Positions 25,501-36,389 of a stretch of 64,000 bases of DNA are shown here, piece after piece; positions within the stretch are counted from its first letter, which is position 1; each line of letters opens with the position of its first letter. The stretch is taken from assembly GCA_013398955.1 (NCBI GenBank), contig VWPU01013461.1:56392-120391 (forward strand), written 5' to 3'. The translations under genes were made by a program, and so were the position numbers. Below the pieces are notes generated by a model. The model saw only the letters and a program-made list of their open reading frames with translations, made no database searches and was not told the origin of the DNA. This DNA comes from Callaeas wilsoni (taxonomy: Eukaryota; Chordata; Aves; Passeriformes; Callaeidae).

Positions 25501-26824
25501 TAGAATGTCAAGAGGTGCTTTTGCTCTTCAATTAACTAGTTTAGCATTACTGTCAGGTCTGTGTAGCTGTAAGATTAGGGTTGTTTTTATTTCCTTTTCT
25601 TTTTTCAAATCATGTGTGCATTGTGAGAGCATTGCCTTTCAGCTGTGCAGTAATCTCTGATAGCTTGTTTGTATTTTTAGACTTTGTGTGACTTTTGTAC
25701 CCCTCACATTTCAAGATATCCTCTTTGTACAGCTCTTGGTTTGTGACTGTGACTATAAGCAGAAGGTTTATTTAACAGAAAACAGCCTAAAGAGTGACAT
25801 TAGAAATTACTGTCAAACAGACAGGAAGGCAGTAGGAATACTGATGTGTTTCCTGTGTATGTTTCTACTTTTGTGATTAATCAGTGAAAGAAGTCTTTGT
25901 TCTAAAAGTAAGTAAACAAGCAAAACTTGTCTGTACTGCTGTCTGCAGCTTTCTGTTGGCTAGGAGCTGGGAAGTATCAGCAGCTTGTGGGTTTTTTTGG
26001 TTGACTAGCCCAGCAGTGTACATAGTTTATATCATACAGAGCTGGGTAGATCTTGAGAAAACAAGGTTTTGTGCACTATTGCCACCTCCCATTATTAGCA
26101 TTGCGTAGGTGTTGCTGCAATCCCTGGCCTTTCCAGGTTCAATTGTCTTGTTATTAGTGGTAAAATTGGAAAAATAGTTCTGATAGGTGGTATTTTGTGT
26201 GCTTAAATAGCTAAAATACATAGTTGTAACTGTAGGTATAGCTAGAATTTCTTAGCAGGTGCACCCTGCAACATGCCTTGGTTACCTTGGTCTGTGGTTG
26301 GAGACATGGCTGGACTAGAGGTGTGTGTGATTCCTCCTGTGCGTGAGGGTTCCCTGCTGAGACATCTGGCACCTGCATAGGTCAAAGAGGAATGTTGTAT
26401 TCATTTGGAAGATACTGTTCTTGGAATGTTTTGAAGAAATCTTTTAAGAATTTTTGCTGAAGTGAAAACTTCCTTTGATAAACTCGTTTGTGTAAAGTGT
26501 CCAGAAAGTTAATTCCTGAGGCTGTTAGCACTGACAGCACTAATATTCTCTGTTAATTTCAAAGCATGAAATTTGTCCAGACATCTGGTTTTGTAGAGGA
26601 GAGTTGTTGCTTTGGAGGGTAGACTGCACACATTTTTAAGTGGCTAAGGGTTAGGTTAGATGGTATATATACACTCTTTCCCCAGTGTATATCCGTCAAA
26701 GAAACAGGATTGCAACAACTTCCGTTTTGAAATAAACTTGGCTTTCATATTGCAGTGATCTGTTGAAGAGGTGGGAGTAGTGTGCATGTTAAAGAAGCAG
26801 ATCAATTATCTGTAATGACTCAGT

Positions 26825-27130
26825 TTGGCTCAACTGGCACCAGCGGGCAGGAAGATCCTGGAATGACCCTTACAGCCGCGTTTTCGTAGGTGCTCCCGTC
26901 AGGAGCATCTCATGGTTTCACCAGGTCAGTAACAGGCTGGCTTCCCTCTGCTCACACAAAGGAGAGTGGAGAAGGAGCATGGCTGTGACACGGGAAGGCT
27001 GGAGCTGGGGGATGCTGTGGAGGGCCTCTGCCTTGGTGTGTCCTGACTTGGCAGTGCCAGCGTTTGTGGGTCAGACTGGAACTGTCTTTGTGTGAGGTGA
27101 AACAATGGAGACATTTCCTGAGAACTGGCA
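26825..27130. promoter_or_regulatory. GC- and CpG-richer patch, possible regulatory element
   Basis: This 300-bp stretch has visibly more G+C than its surroundings and about seven CpGs (for example CAGCCGCGTTTTCGTAG near 26875), while the flanks have almost none. No exon, repeat family or TATA box is evident. It could be an enhancer or an old unrecognised insertion. Confidence 0.25.
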
Positions 27131-27532
27131 AAATGCAACTGCATTGCTCACAAAGAGAGATTAAAAACTGATGTTCAATTCTTGAGAAAAAAAAAAGTCA
27201 GCAATTATTTTCTGATCATAGACTGAGATTTTTTGTTTTGGAAGAGGTTGAGTGTATTTTATTTTAAATTACTTTTTTTGTGTGTTTTTTTTCCTAAGTA
27301 GATCACACTATATTTTAATGGAGCTAAATATACAAAATAGAGAAGACAGACCTATGCATAAGCAGAATTATGAGACAAAAAGATACAAAAGGAAGCTATT
27401 ATTTTTTTTTCCTGCAAGATTTCTCTGAATTGCAATGTTTTTAATAGTCCACATAAATAAGTTTTCAAAGGTGTCACCATGAATAAGAATTTTGTTGTAT
27501 TTGAGAAATGCATTTAAGTACAGCTATGCTGC

Positions 27533-27618
27533 TTCTACTACTACTACTAATTATTATTATTATTACTACTACTAGTATTATTACTAGTACTTATTATTTT
27601 TACTAATACTACTGCTGT
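27533..27618. repeat. Compound trinucleotide repeat (CTA/TTA)n
   Basis: Interrupted runs of TAC/TAT triplets: ACTACTACT, then TTATTATTATTATTA, then ACTACTACTAG and variants. Over about 85 bp it keeps a triplet rhythm with point changes. Confidence 0.95.
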
Positions 27619-28846
27619 TGTCATTATTAGGTGGAATGATGGCATGTTGAACACTTTGAAGCAGGCAGACGTGAACTCATCTGGAGAGATGTATTCTTAA
27701 CCAATAACAATTAATATTTATCTTATTAGCTCCTATAAGTCTCATCTGAGACCTAAATTTGGATTTTGCTAATGTATCCTATAAACAATTCTATCAACAA
27801 AGCATCTAAACGTCTTCTGATTATTAATGTAATTACGAATTTAACTACAATCTGTAACTGAATTATTTAGGCAAATTATATGCTTGATGAGAATGCCAGC
27901 CTTTTACAATTTATGAAATTTATTCCTTACAATTTCATTTAATAGACTGTTGTTTTCTGTACCATCAGAGTTCTTCACCTACTTTTTCTGTGCATCTTTC
28001 ATTAATTTATTCACTTTTATTCTTCATTCGTCTCCTCCAGCTGGATGGTCTGTCCTTTTCACCAGTGTTTCTGCAGGTGGAAGTTTTGTAGATTTCATAC
28101 TGTTTAAGGGAACCTGATGAGGTGGGAGTAGCACAGTGAATGTTTATGACCTTGCAGCAATTGTTTCTGTGAAACTGGTGAAAATTTCCACAAAACAAAT
28201 GGAGAGCAAGTACAGTAACAGTTTTGGGTTTGTTTTGAGGGTTTTTTTTTCCCTACTTTTTAATGTTGGTTATACAAAGTTTTAATATGATCCTGTTAGG
28301 CTGTACCTATATAAGCATATATATGTGCTTACTTCATGTTAGAATAAGTCATAGCAATAGTCTCCTTTGTTTGTTGCATGAATAGTATCCCAATACCCAC
28401 GCTTAGTTGTTTTCACAATTGTGGTCTCTGAATGGAAGAAAAGATGGTATTTACAGACATAACTTGAGCACTGTTATTACGGCAAGGAGTGTGAAGTGGG
28501 AAGAGTTGCAGTGATTCTTTGAAATCAGAGAATTTTTATCCTTTTTGTTGTTTTTAACAAATGTAATTTTATGTTAACATAGCCTAAAAGTTCTAATTTT
28601 ATTAAGACTGGGTTTCTAATTTTCTAGTCATGGCACACATATAAAGAAATATTTTTTTCCTGCAGGACTGCCTAACATCTAAATATGCAAAACACGTGGG
28701 TTGAAAATAGAGTTTTACGGTGGTAGCTTTTTTCTTTAAACATAGCTTGGTTGTTCTGTCCTTTATCCCCTATTTTCTGGTTGAAAGAAAGTTTCTTGTC
28801 AAGAACCTTACAACGAAAGTTGTAATGAAGTGTTTGTTCACTTAAA

Positions 28847-28869
28847 AATAATAATAATAATAATAATAA
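28847..28869. repeat. (AAT)n microsatellite, about 8 units
   Basis: An uninterrupted AAT array is visible directly in the sequence. Confidence 0.95.
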
Positions 28870-31800
28870 AAAGATTGTTGGTTAAATGAAGAAATTACAC
28901 CCATAGCTGAGAACACAGCATGAAGGCAGATGCTCGTACGTGCGTCATGCTTGTAGTCATCCACTGCGTTGAGTAAACGGGGCTGTGCAATTCAGAGAAG
29001 GGCAGCTCTCAGCTTTTTGTTACTCATGTGCTACCAGGGAATCATGCTCAGGCAACAGTGGGAAATTTCAATGCTTTTCTAAAGCAAACAGTTCCAAAAA
29101 TTGCAACTGTAGGGCACTTGATCTAAAAACAGATTTCTACCTGCTATTAATTGGATCCAGGGTGGACTGCACAGTGTGCAGCAGTAAGCGAAAATTTTGC
29201 CCTTGCGTCACAAATGTAATGAAACTCTTGACCCAGTGCCACTAACAGCTACGGCTTAGTTGACACAATCTTGTAGCTTTTTTAAGCTAGTAAGACAGCA
29301 ACAGCTCAGGGCTGTGATAAGTATTCCATTCTTAGCTGCGTAATAGGAGGGAACAAAGCTACTTCATTCATTGCTTTGTGTCTTACAGACTCCAGCTATT
29401 TAGTCTTTCTGGTAAATGCATGTTACAGTATTGTTATTATAGGTCTTATTCTGTTTTGTGACACTTCAGTTTTCCTTACTGTCAGTGAGGGAAAATCATC
29501 TAGCAAGGGGTCATTTTTAACTGCATTTTCTATCTCAAATGAGAATTTCAGTGAGATAAGAAAGCTCTGGGTTTTCGGTTAGGTAGGTTTAAGTTTACTA
29601 CTTATGCTGGAAAAGTCTGGGGGGATGAGATTTAGGTGGTAAAATACCTTGTCAGGCAGCTGAAGAATATTGGAAGGGGGGAGCAAGAGCCAAGTAGGAG
29701 GAAATTCTACAATCTATTTATGAGATAGAATATTATTATATGGTAAATTATTCTTAAAATACTGGTATCTACAAAGTGTTTATCAATGGACGATGTTAGA
29801 AAAAAGTGGAAATAGAAAAAGATGTGCCTCCATAATTTTTGTGAATATTTTAAGGTGCAGACTTTGTTCAAGGTGCTCATCCTTCTGAGAAACATGAGAA
29901 ATGTTATCTTTGCAAACTTTCCTAAAGGAATTTTAAAAATCTCTCCCAAATAATGTTTGGCTGAAATCGAGATTTTGCTAACTTCAGCAAATATTCAGTT
30001 TCTGCTTCAAAAATATTTTCTGTTTCTAGATTTCTCTTATTCTGACCTGAACCAGTTCATTACTGTCATGAAGCATATTTGATACCTAGTGTGTCTTTTT
30101 TTATGGTAATACTCAAATTTCACTGAATTCTCTTTGTAGAAAACAAAGGACAAATCAGGAAAAATTTTCAAAGATATTCAGTGTAGATTAAATTCATCAC
30201 AAGAATGAAAAGGATACTTTTTAAATATGATCGTAGTGGATTTTCTAAGGAATTTGTTGCCAAAGCACGTTTGAAATTTAGCAGCACAAGGCTTTTAACT
30301 TGTTTAGACTCTTCAGAAAATCCAAAGCCTAATCCCAGTTTAAGTGACTAAAGAAGTAGCACCCAGAGTAGAGGATCTTTAGGTGCAGAATTTAGAAATA
30401 TTCTTAGGAAAAAGCTGAGTTTACTGTTTTTGAGATATTTTTCTTCTTTTTTTACTTTTCAGATAACATTTTCTCTAATGTGCCTATTAAACTAACATGG
30501 TATAGTTGAATAGTCATATTGCCCAAAGCCTTTATTGATTTTCTGCAGTGCTTTTATGTTTTTCCATTTTTTGAGCCGTTTTGTACTGGTCTTTTCCTTG
30601 TTATTTAGAAGTATTTACTTCCAAGTATGTGTTGCATTTTGTATGCAGTTTCAAATAGTTTTCCACTGGGGTATTCAACAGTTTTAAAATGTCACCAATG
30701 TATGTGCCTAGTTACTAAACACAGTATTTTTGTGCATTGAAGAAACAGATTTTCCATATCTATTAACTGAAATTTATATATATGGTTTGATATCTGCATA
30801 TAATGTCTGCTTTGAGACAGATGCTACACTTGTGTTTTTGCCACACTGTGTACCTTAACGAGAATGAAGATTTATTCCCTGCTTGCAGTGTTAGTTACTA
30901 GAAAATGTCTGTAAGCTTATGCTGTAAATGGTCTTGAAATGTGTGGCTTTTTGTAGTTTCCCACTGATAAGAAGTTTCTCAAGGGGAACCAATCCCCAAA
31001 CTGGTTAGAGTTCAAATAGAAATAGCGTTTTCCTGTTTTGTCATTTTCAGTTTGCGTATTCACCCAGTGGCAGCATCATTTTAAGGGTGGATTTTTGCTG
31101 GGTAAGAAACATGTGATGCTTGCGCCAAGGCTGTGGTTTTGCTCGTGTCTTTAATGGTAGCTTTTAAGTCCCAGAAGCAGATAGATCGGAGTGGTTTCAC
31201 ATCTTGGAGGTGTTACAGTGTAATCCTAACTTTCAGAGCTGGGGTACCTGTGCTGCTCAGAGAATGGGAGATGAAGACTCTGACTTTCATAAAGCTGAGC
31301 TTTATAAAATTGGGTTTTCCTTTGCAGAGTATAAATGGTGTATGAACTGTTGCTAGTGTTTGGAAGTCACTCCTAGTGAATCTTAAACTGTTGCACTATA
31401 AAAATGTGTGTGATAATTGGTAATGTGACAAGATACTCAACAGTACAAAATAAACTTTTAATCAGTATGTGATGTGAAGAAACTGGATATCTTTATGGCA
31501 CAAGGGGGGAGATGGGTAGTTAATCATATTTCAACAATGAATTTGAATTTATTAGCTGTTTTTAACAAGGAGATTGACAAATCTGACCCTTTGTTAATTT
31601 AGGCTCGTAATTTGACTCTTAGGCTCTTTTGACTCTTTTAAAAAATGCAGTTTTTCAGGGAGAAAAACAAGAAAAAACTTATTTGTGTCTGAAAATATTT
31701 CTGGACAAGATGACTTCAGAAAGTGTACTGGAGAGCAATTGTAACTTTTTTCCTGATTGTTTTTGATTGCTATGGGCAAATGATGAAAAATCACGCTCAC

Positions 31801-33440
31801 CAAAGGTGAAATAGCTGTGTGGAGGAGGTGGGCACTCTGAAGTGCTTAGTGGAACTTAGGAGAACTGTAACTAGTATCCGATCTTCTTAGGTTGGGTTTT
31901 CTTTCAATGCTTAAGTAGAAGCGTGATTACAGAACAAGTGCTTTTCATAGTATCCTCACATTGCCAAGGAATTAACTCTGAAAAGTACTACTTTTATGTA
32001 GTATTGGTGAGAATTCAGTTTTTTATTGAAGCCTGAAAGAAGAGATAAATGAAATAGCACATTACATTTAATCTTGTCTTTGAAAGCAAAGCATGCAGGC
32101 AGAAGTAAGATAAAAGTATGATCAAATTAATCTTGCAATGTTTAGAAAGCTGATAATGGGGTAACACAAAGAAATATATAATTAAATCTGTGGAAGAGGT
32201 GTGTTGAATTTGGAAGGACTATTTAAGACCCATAATCTTCCGAAATACATAGGGAGAGTTGCAGTGATAAGCCTGGCAGTTTATGTTGGAGGGTGCTTTT
32301 CCTTTAGGAAATAATTTTATTGTCTTTGTTCTCCTGCATGCCTCCCCGCTGAATTACCACTGTTAGATGCTAAGGTTCATGGAAAAGTAACAGAAAAAAT
32401 AACCTCCTGCCAGACTTTTGATCCCTTGATCAATAAGCAATATGCAAAAATACGAATAAGTTTTATTTCAGTATTGCTTTTCAAAAAATGTTCACAAGTT
32501 TGAAAGTAACCACTGGATCCTTTAGAAGAGGAACTCGAGGGATTTGTTTTCTGAACCTGGGTCCGCTACAATTTAAAATGAGAAAGCTGTATTGTGATAA
32601 TAAACTCAAAGTTAGTATGGCAGTGTCCATCTAAGTGTAATAACTAATTTCAGAATTAGGTAAGCATCATAACGCCAAACTGTATTTGATTAGAAATTAG
32701 TATCTTCATACTAGTTATGTGACTCTGCTTTTGGTATACTTTCACAATTTTAAGATTAAATTACAGAGTTAATCCCTTTTCTTTTGTATTGTAGTTTAAT
32801 AACACTTTGAAATTCTTGTTATCTGGAGAAAATAAAGAGGGATGAAGAAAATTCTTGTGCTTGTTCAGAAGAATGCTGTATCACAGATTTCTAAACTTAA
32901 TTATCTTTATTTAATCAGAAATACATTCCATGTTTGTTAAAGAAATAACTTTTTCTGATTTCATTAGCTTCTCAGGCATGCAGAGTTTCAGCCAGGGAAT
33001 GTACTTTGTTTTGAACTCAGTCAGTGACCCCTGTAAAAATGTTTAATTAACTTTTGCCAATGTCAACATAGTTCCATTATACTCAGCAGGCTGGATGAGC
33101 TCCCTCTGGTGGCTCATTTACATTGAGGTTCTGTTCTTTCCTTCATACCTGTTTACTCAAGCAAACAAGGCTGCTGACCCCAGGTATCAGTCAGGCATCA
33201 GTTCCTTCTGGGCTTACACTTTAATTGAAAAACATCAATAATTTCTTTACAGAATGAAACAAAAGCATTTAAATTCACAGGAGATTCAATTCGTTAGCAA
33301 AATAAATAATGAGCTACTGGGTAACAAAGTAAGCAAATAAAACCAAATTACTTCCTTCTAAGTCAAAATCACACAATAGGTGGATGGCAGTAATTTAGCA
33401 GTGTCACCCACTTACAACAATGCTTATTCTTAAACTTAGG

Positions 33441-33476
33441 AAATATTTGGATATTAAACCAAAATATTTGGACATT
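33441..33476. repeat. 15-bp near-perfect direct repeat beside CR1 5' end
   Basis: AAATATTTGGATATT at 33441-33455 is repeated as AAATATTTGGACATT at 33462-33476, one mismatch, directly against the 5' boundary of the plus-strand CR1. It may be junction microhomology or filler from the insertion. Confidence 0.7.
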
Positions 33477-34904
33477 GACCATGAAATTGTGGAGTTTACT
33501 ATCAGCCAGGAGGAAGTAGGGCAGCAAGTAAGATTACAAACATGGTCTTCAGGATAAACAATTTTGGCCTCTTAAGGGATATTCTTAAAAGAACCCTATG
33601 GGAACAGGCCCTGCAGGGAAGAGGGGTCCAGCAGAGTTGGTTGATATTCAAGAATCGCTTCCTCTCAGCTCAAGAATGATGCATCCCAATGAGCAAGAAA
33701 TTGGGCAAAGGCAGCAAGAGATCTGTATGGATGAATAACTCCTGTCATTGCTCAAGCATAAGCAGGGAACACACAAGTGATGGAAGCAGCGTCAGGGCAC
33801 TTGAATGAATATAGAGAGGTTGTCCAAGTAGAAATGAGACCAGGATGGTCAAGGCCCATCTGAAATTAAATCTGGCCAAGGATGTCAGGGAAAGTAAAAA
33901 GGGCTTCTTCAAATGCATCAATAATAAAAGGAAAAATAAGGGTAATGTGTGCCTGTTACTAAATGAAGGGGGGACCCTGCTAACAGAGGTCACAGAGAAG
34001 GCTGAGTTACTGAATGCCACCTTTGCATGGGTCTTCACTGGCAAGAACAGCCCTCAGGAATCTCCAGCTCAGGAGACCAGGATAAAGGAATGTTGTAAGA
34101 AAGATTTTCCCTTAGTCAAGGAGAATTGGGTTAGAGAACACCTAGGGGTGAAGACTTGACATCCACAAGTCCATGGGCCCTGATTGTATGCATCCATGAG
34201 TGCTGAGAGAACTGGGCAGCATAGCTAGACAGCTCATGATCATCGTTGGAAGGTCTTGGTGATGAGGAGAAGTGCCTGAGGACTGGAAGAAAACAAATGT
34301 TGTCCCAGTCTTCAGAAAGGGCAAGGATGAAGATTCAAGGAACTAGTGTCCAGTCAGCCCCACCTCAGGCTCTGATAATGTGATGGAACAACTCATCCTG
34401 GAGGCCATCTCCACCCACATGGAGGATAAGGAGGTGATCAGGAGTAGTCAGCATGGATTCACTAGAGGTAAATCAACAAAGATAATGAAGAGACTGGAGC
34501 ATCTCTCTTATGAGGAAAAGCTGAGGGAGCTGGGCCTATTCAGCCTCAAAAAGAGACAACTGAGAGGGGACCTCATCAATGTCCATCAGTATCTGAAGGA
34601 GGGTGCCAAGAGGATGGACCAGGCTCTGCTTGGTAGTGCCGAATAATAGGAGAAGAGGCAACAGGAAGAATCTGATGCACAGGAAGTTCCACCTGAACAT
34701 GAGGAAGAACTTCTTTACTATATGGGTGACTGGGCACTGAAACAGACTGGTGTTCTCTACACCCAGAGAAGGTGTAGAGTCTTCCTCACTGGAGATACTC
34801 AAGAACTGTCTGGACACATGTTGATGACCCTGCTTGAGCAGGGATGTTGGACCTGATAACCCACTGTGGTCCTTTCCAACCTGACCCATTCTGTGATTCT
34901 GTAA
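33477..34904 (+). mobile_element. CR1 LINE with internal deletion of the RT core
   Basis: Similarity to CR1 starts in the endonuclease C-terminus (GACCATGAAATTGTGGAGTTT, Asp-His-Glu), so it is 5'-truncated. The linker before the RT is well preserved (33845-34159: KGFFKCINNKRK, LLTEVTEKAELLNATFA, VFTGKNSPQES). Next come the RT fingers (near 34140-34330) and [20 protein letters not shown] near 34405-34465. Directly after GFTRGKST the sequence jumps to the C-terminal tail ([19 protein letters not shown]), missing the RT palm and its catalytic block. The end is intact: GATAACCCACTGTGGTCC and CATTCTGTGATTCTG at 34889-34903. It is the only plus-strand CR1 in the window and cannot mobilise itself. 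Confidence 0.93.
33845..34646 (+). pseudogene. CR1 ORF2 remnant, palm domain deleted
   Basis: Two open segments survive, 33845-34159 and 34380-34646, in different frames with a broken stretch between them. The second is a deletion fusion: residues up to GFTRGKST belong to the RT fingers, and those from [12 protein letters not shown] onward to the ORF2 C-terminus. About 270 codons of a normal CR1 RT (including the catalytic Asp pair) are absent. The C-terminal 33 residues then run into the 3' region. Confidence 0.85.
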
Positions 34905-35158
34905 AGGAAATGATTGAAGAAGGTGAAATCTGTGTTTTTAAAATGGTTTAATCCCATAGATGAACTACATTATGAGTTAAAATGAATCTTGGTATCAGAA
35001 TTCATTTAAGCTATTTCATAGCATTAAAGAGAGGCATAATCTCACTTTTTGTAGTCTACTTAAAATTAAGAAGCCAGGGAAATTTCTGGGTCAAAATCAC
35101 CAGCAAATTGAAAATTAATTCTCCACCTCTGTAATGTTAGTTTCTACAGCTACTTTCT

Positions 35159-35183
35159 AATTCCATTCTGTTGGAATGGAATT
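35159..35183. repeat. 10-bp perfect inverted repeat, 5-nt loop
   Basis: AATTCCATTC, loop TGTTG, then GAATGGAATT. Each arm contains a GGAATG-type sequence that resembles a TEAD binding site; functional meaning is inference. Confidence 0.85.
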
Positions 35184-35698
35184 TAATGGCATCCTTATCA
35201 TACTGGCATTGAGACATCCTCTCTCTGAAGCAGTGGAAGTTTTGAAGCCAAACAACGTGTAAATTTGACATAAGGTTAAAAATTTGTTCAAGATATAAGA
35301 TTTTTTAAATTAAGGTGTTGTCAGTAAATCAGGTTACAGAATAAAATATTCAAAAATTAGGGTAATTATAGTTTTTGGAATATGAGTATTTAGGCAAAGA
35401 TAAAATTTTGGTTGGAGAAGGAGAAAGGAGTCACAGCAGATGAGATTAGGAGGGAAATAGCAGTGTTCATAAGGTGATCAGATGTGAAATAAAGGGAAAA
35501 ATAGAGTATAATCAATGGTAGACACCTGTAGGAAGTTGAGAAGAAATATCTTTAAAAAAGTGATTTGAATGAATATTCATTTGCGTGTTTAAAGTAATGG
35601 GTTGCATTTTTTCGTGTTTCTTAAACATTCTAGCAGCTGAGATTCACAAAACAAATAATGCTTAGCAAGCATGACAAATCTCTAAATTGAAAGGCTGA

Positions 35699-35721
35699 AA
35701 TATTGAAAGACTTTCAATATT
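35699..35721. repeat. 11-bp perfect inverted repeat, 1-nt spacer
   Basis: AATATTGAAAG, A, CTTTCAATATT. A compact palindrome of the kind bound by dimeric homeodomain factors, or chance in AT-rich DNA. Confidence 0.85.
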
Positions 35722-36149
35722 CACACAAATGGACCTGTTATTTTTTGATCACAAATCGCTAATCTGTCTTTTTTTCTTCATCAGGTAACAATTGAGAGTA
35801 GAGTTCTTAGCATAATACTGTGCATCTGAATATCTGCATTAAAAACAAACAATCTTGGTCTTCCAGTATAGTTATATGTGGTTAGTAACGGAGGCAGATG
35901 GGTTAGCAAGTAATTTTCTTTTATGCAGGTCTTTTAGAACAGTTTCTTGCTGTGTTCAGGTTCGGAATCTCTTTGATATTGGTGATCAGACTATAAGAAA
36001 AAACAGGTCTAGTATTTGAGGAAATTACTGGTGTACTTTGTTCAGGACTAAGAAGAATTGGAAATAACTTAGTTGATGTACCCTGAGACTACGTTTACAT
36101 TTTTGCAGCTGATGATAACTAGCATTTTCCAGTCATCCTTTCATAAAGG

Positions 36150-36389
36150 AATACACTGATCCAGACTGATCCTTAAATCAGTCTGTGCTTCTGGCTGCTG
36201 CCCAGTTTCTTTTTCCTGTTCTACCAGTGCCATAACTGGGTTGCTTGTACTATTGAACTTCATCCTGTTTCTCATGCTCTCATCTAGAAGATTGTCCAAG
36301 TCTTCCAGCATTGTGCCCTGGTCCTCCTGTGTTGACTGACAGCTTTGAAAGTTGGCCAAGAACTTGAGTCCATTCTTACCAAGCAGCAC
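36150..36389 (-). mobile_element. Ancient CR1-type LINE relic (RT thumb region)
   Basis: The minus strand reads, in one open frame of 82 codons, EDQGTMLEDLDNLLDE then NRMKFNST and later QTDLRISLDQ. This order matches the RT-thumb stretch of older sauropsid CR1 lineages (acidic EDLD.L, then NRMKFN, then a block equivalent to EKDLGVLVD). The DNA stretch AACAGGATGAAGTTCAATAG on that strand is close to what I recall for turtle-like CR1. No 3' end is present. It is more diverged than the other copies and belongs to a different lineage. It is unlikely to be host coding sequence. Confidence 0.55.

Larger units (their letters stand above)
22546..33440. other. About 11 kb of unique sequence with simple repeats
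   Basis: No coding exon with paired splice sites and no interspersed repeat is recognised. Items inside it are listed separately: a GC-richer patch at 26825-27130, a compound trinucleotide repeat at 27533-27618 and (AAT)n at 28847-28869. There are G6-G7 runs at about 24947, 29666 and 31505. An open frame at 28985-29245 is Cys-rich but has no splice or start context. Confidence 0.45.
34905..36149. other. Unique AT-rich sequence with two perfect inverted repeats
   Basis: No gene or repeat family recognised. Inverted repeats at 35159-35183 and 35699-35721 are listed separately. Confidence 0.5.
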
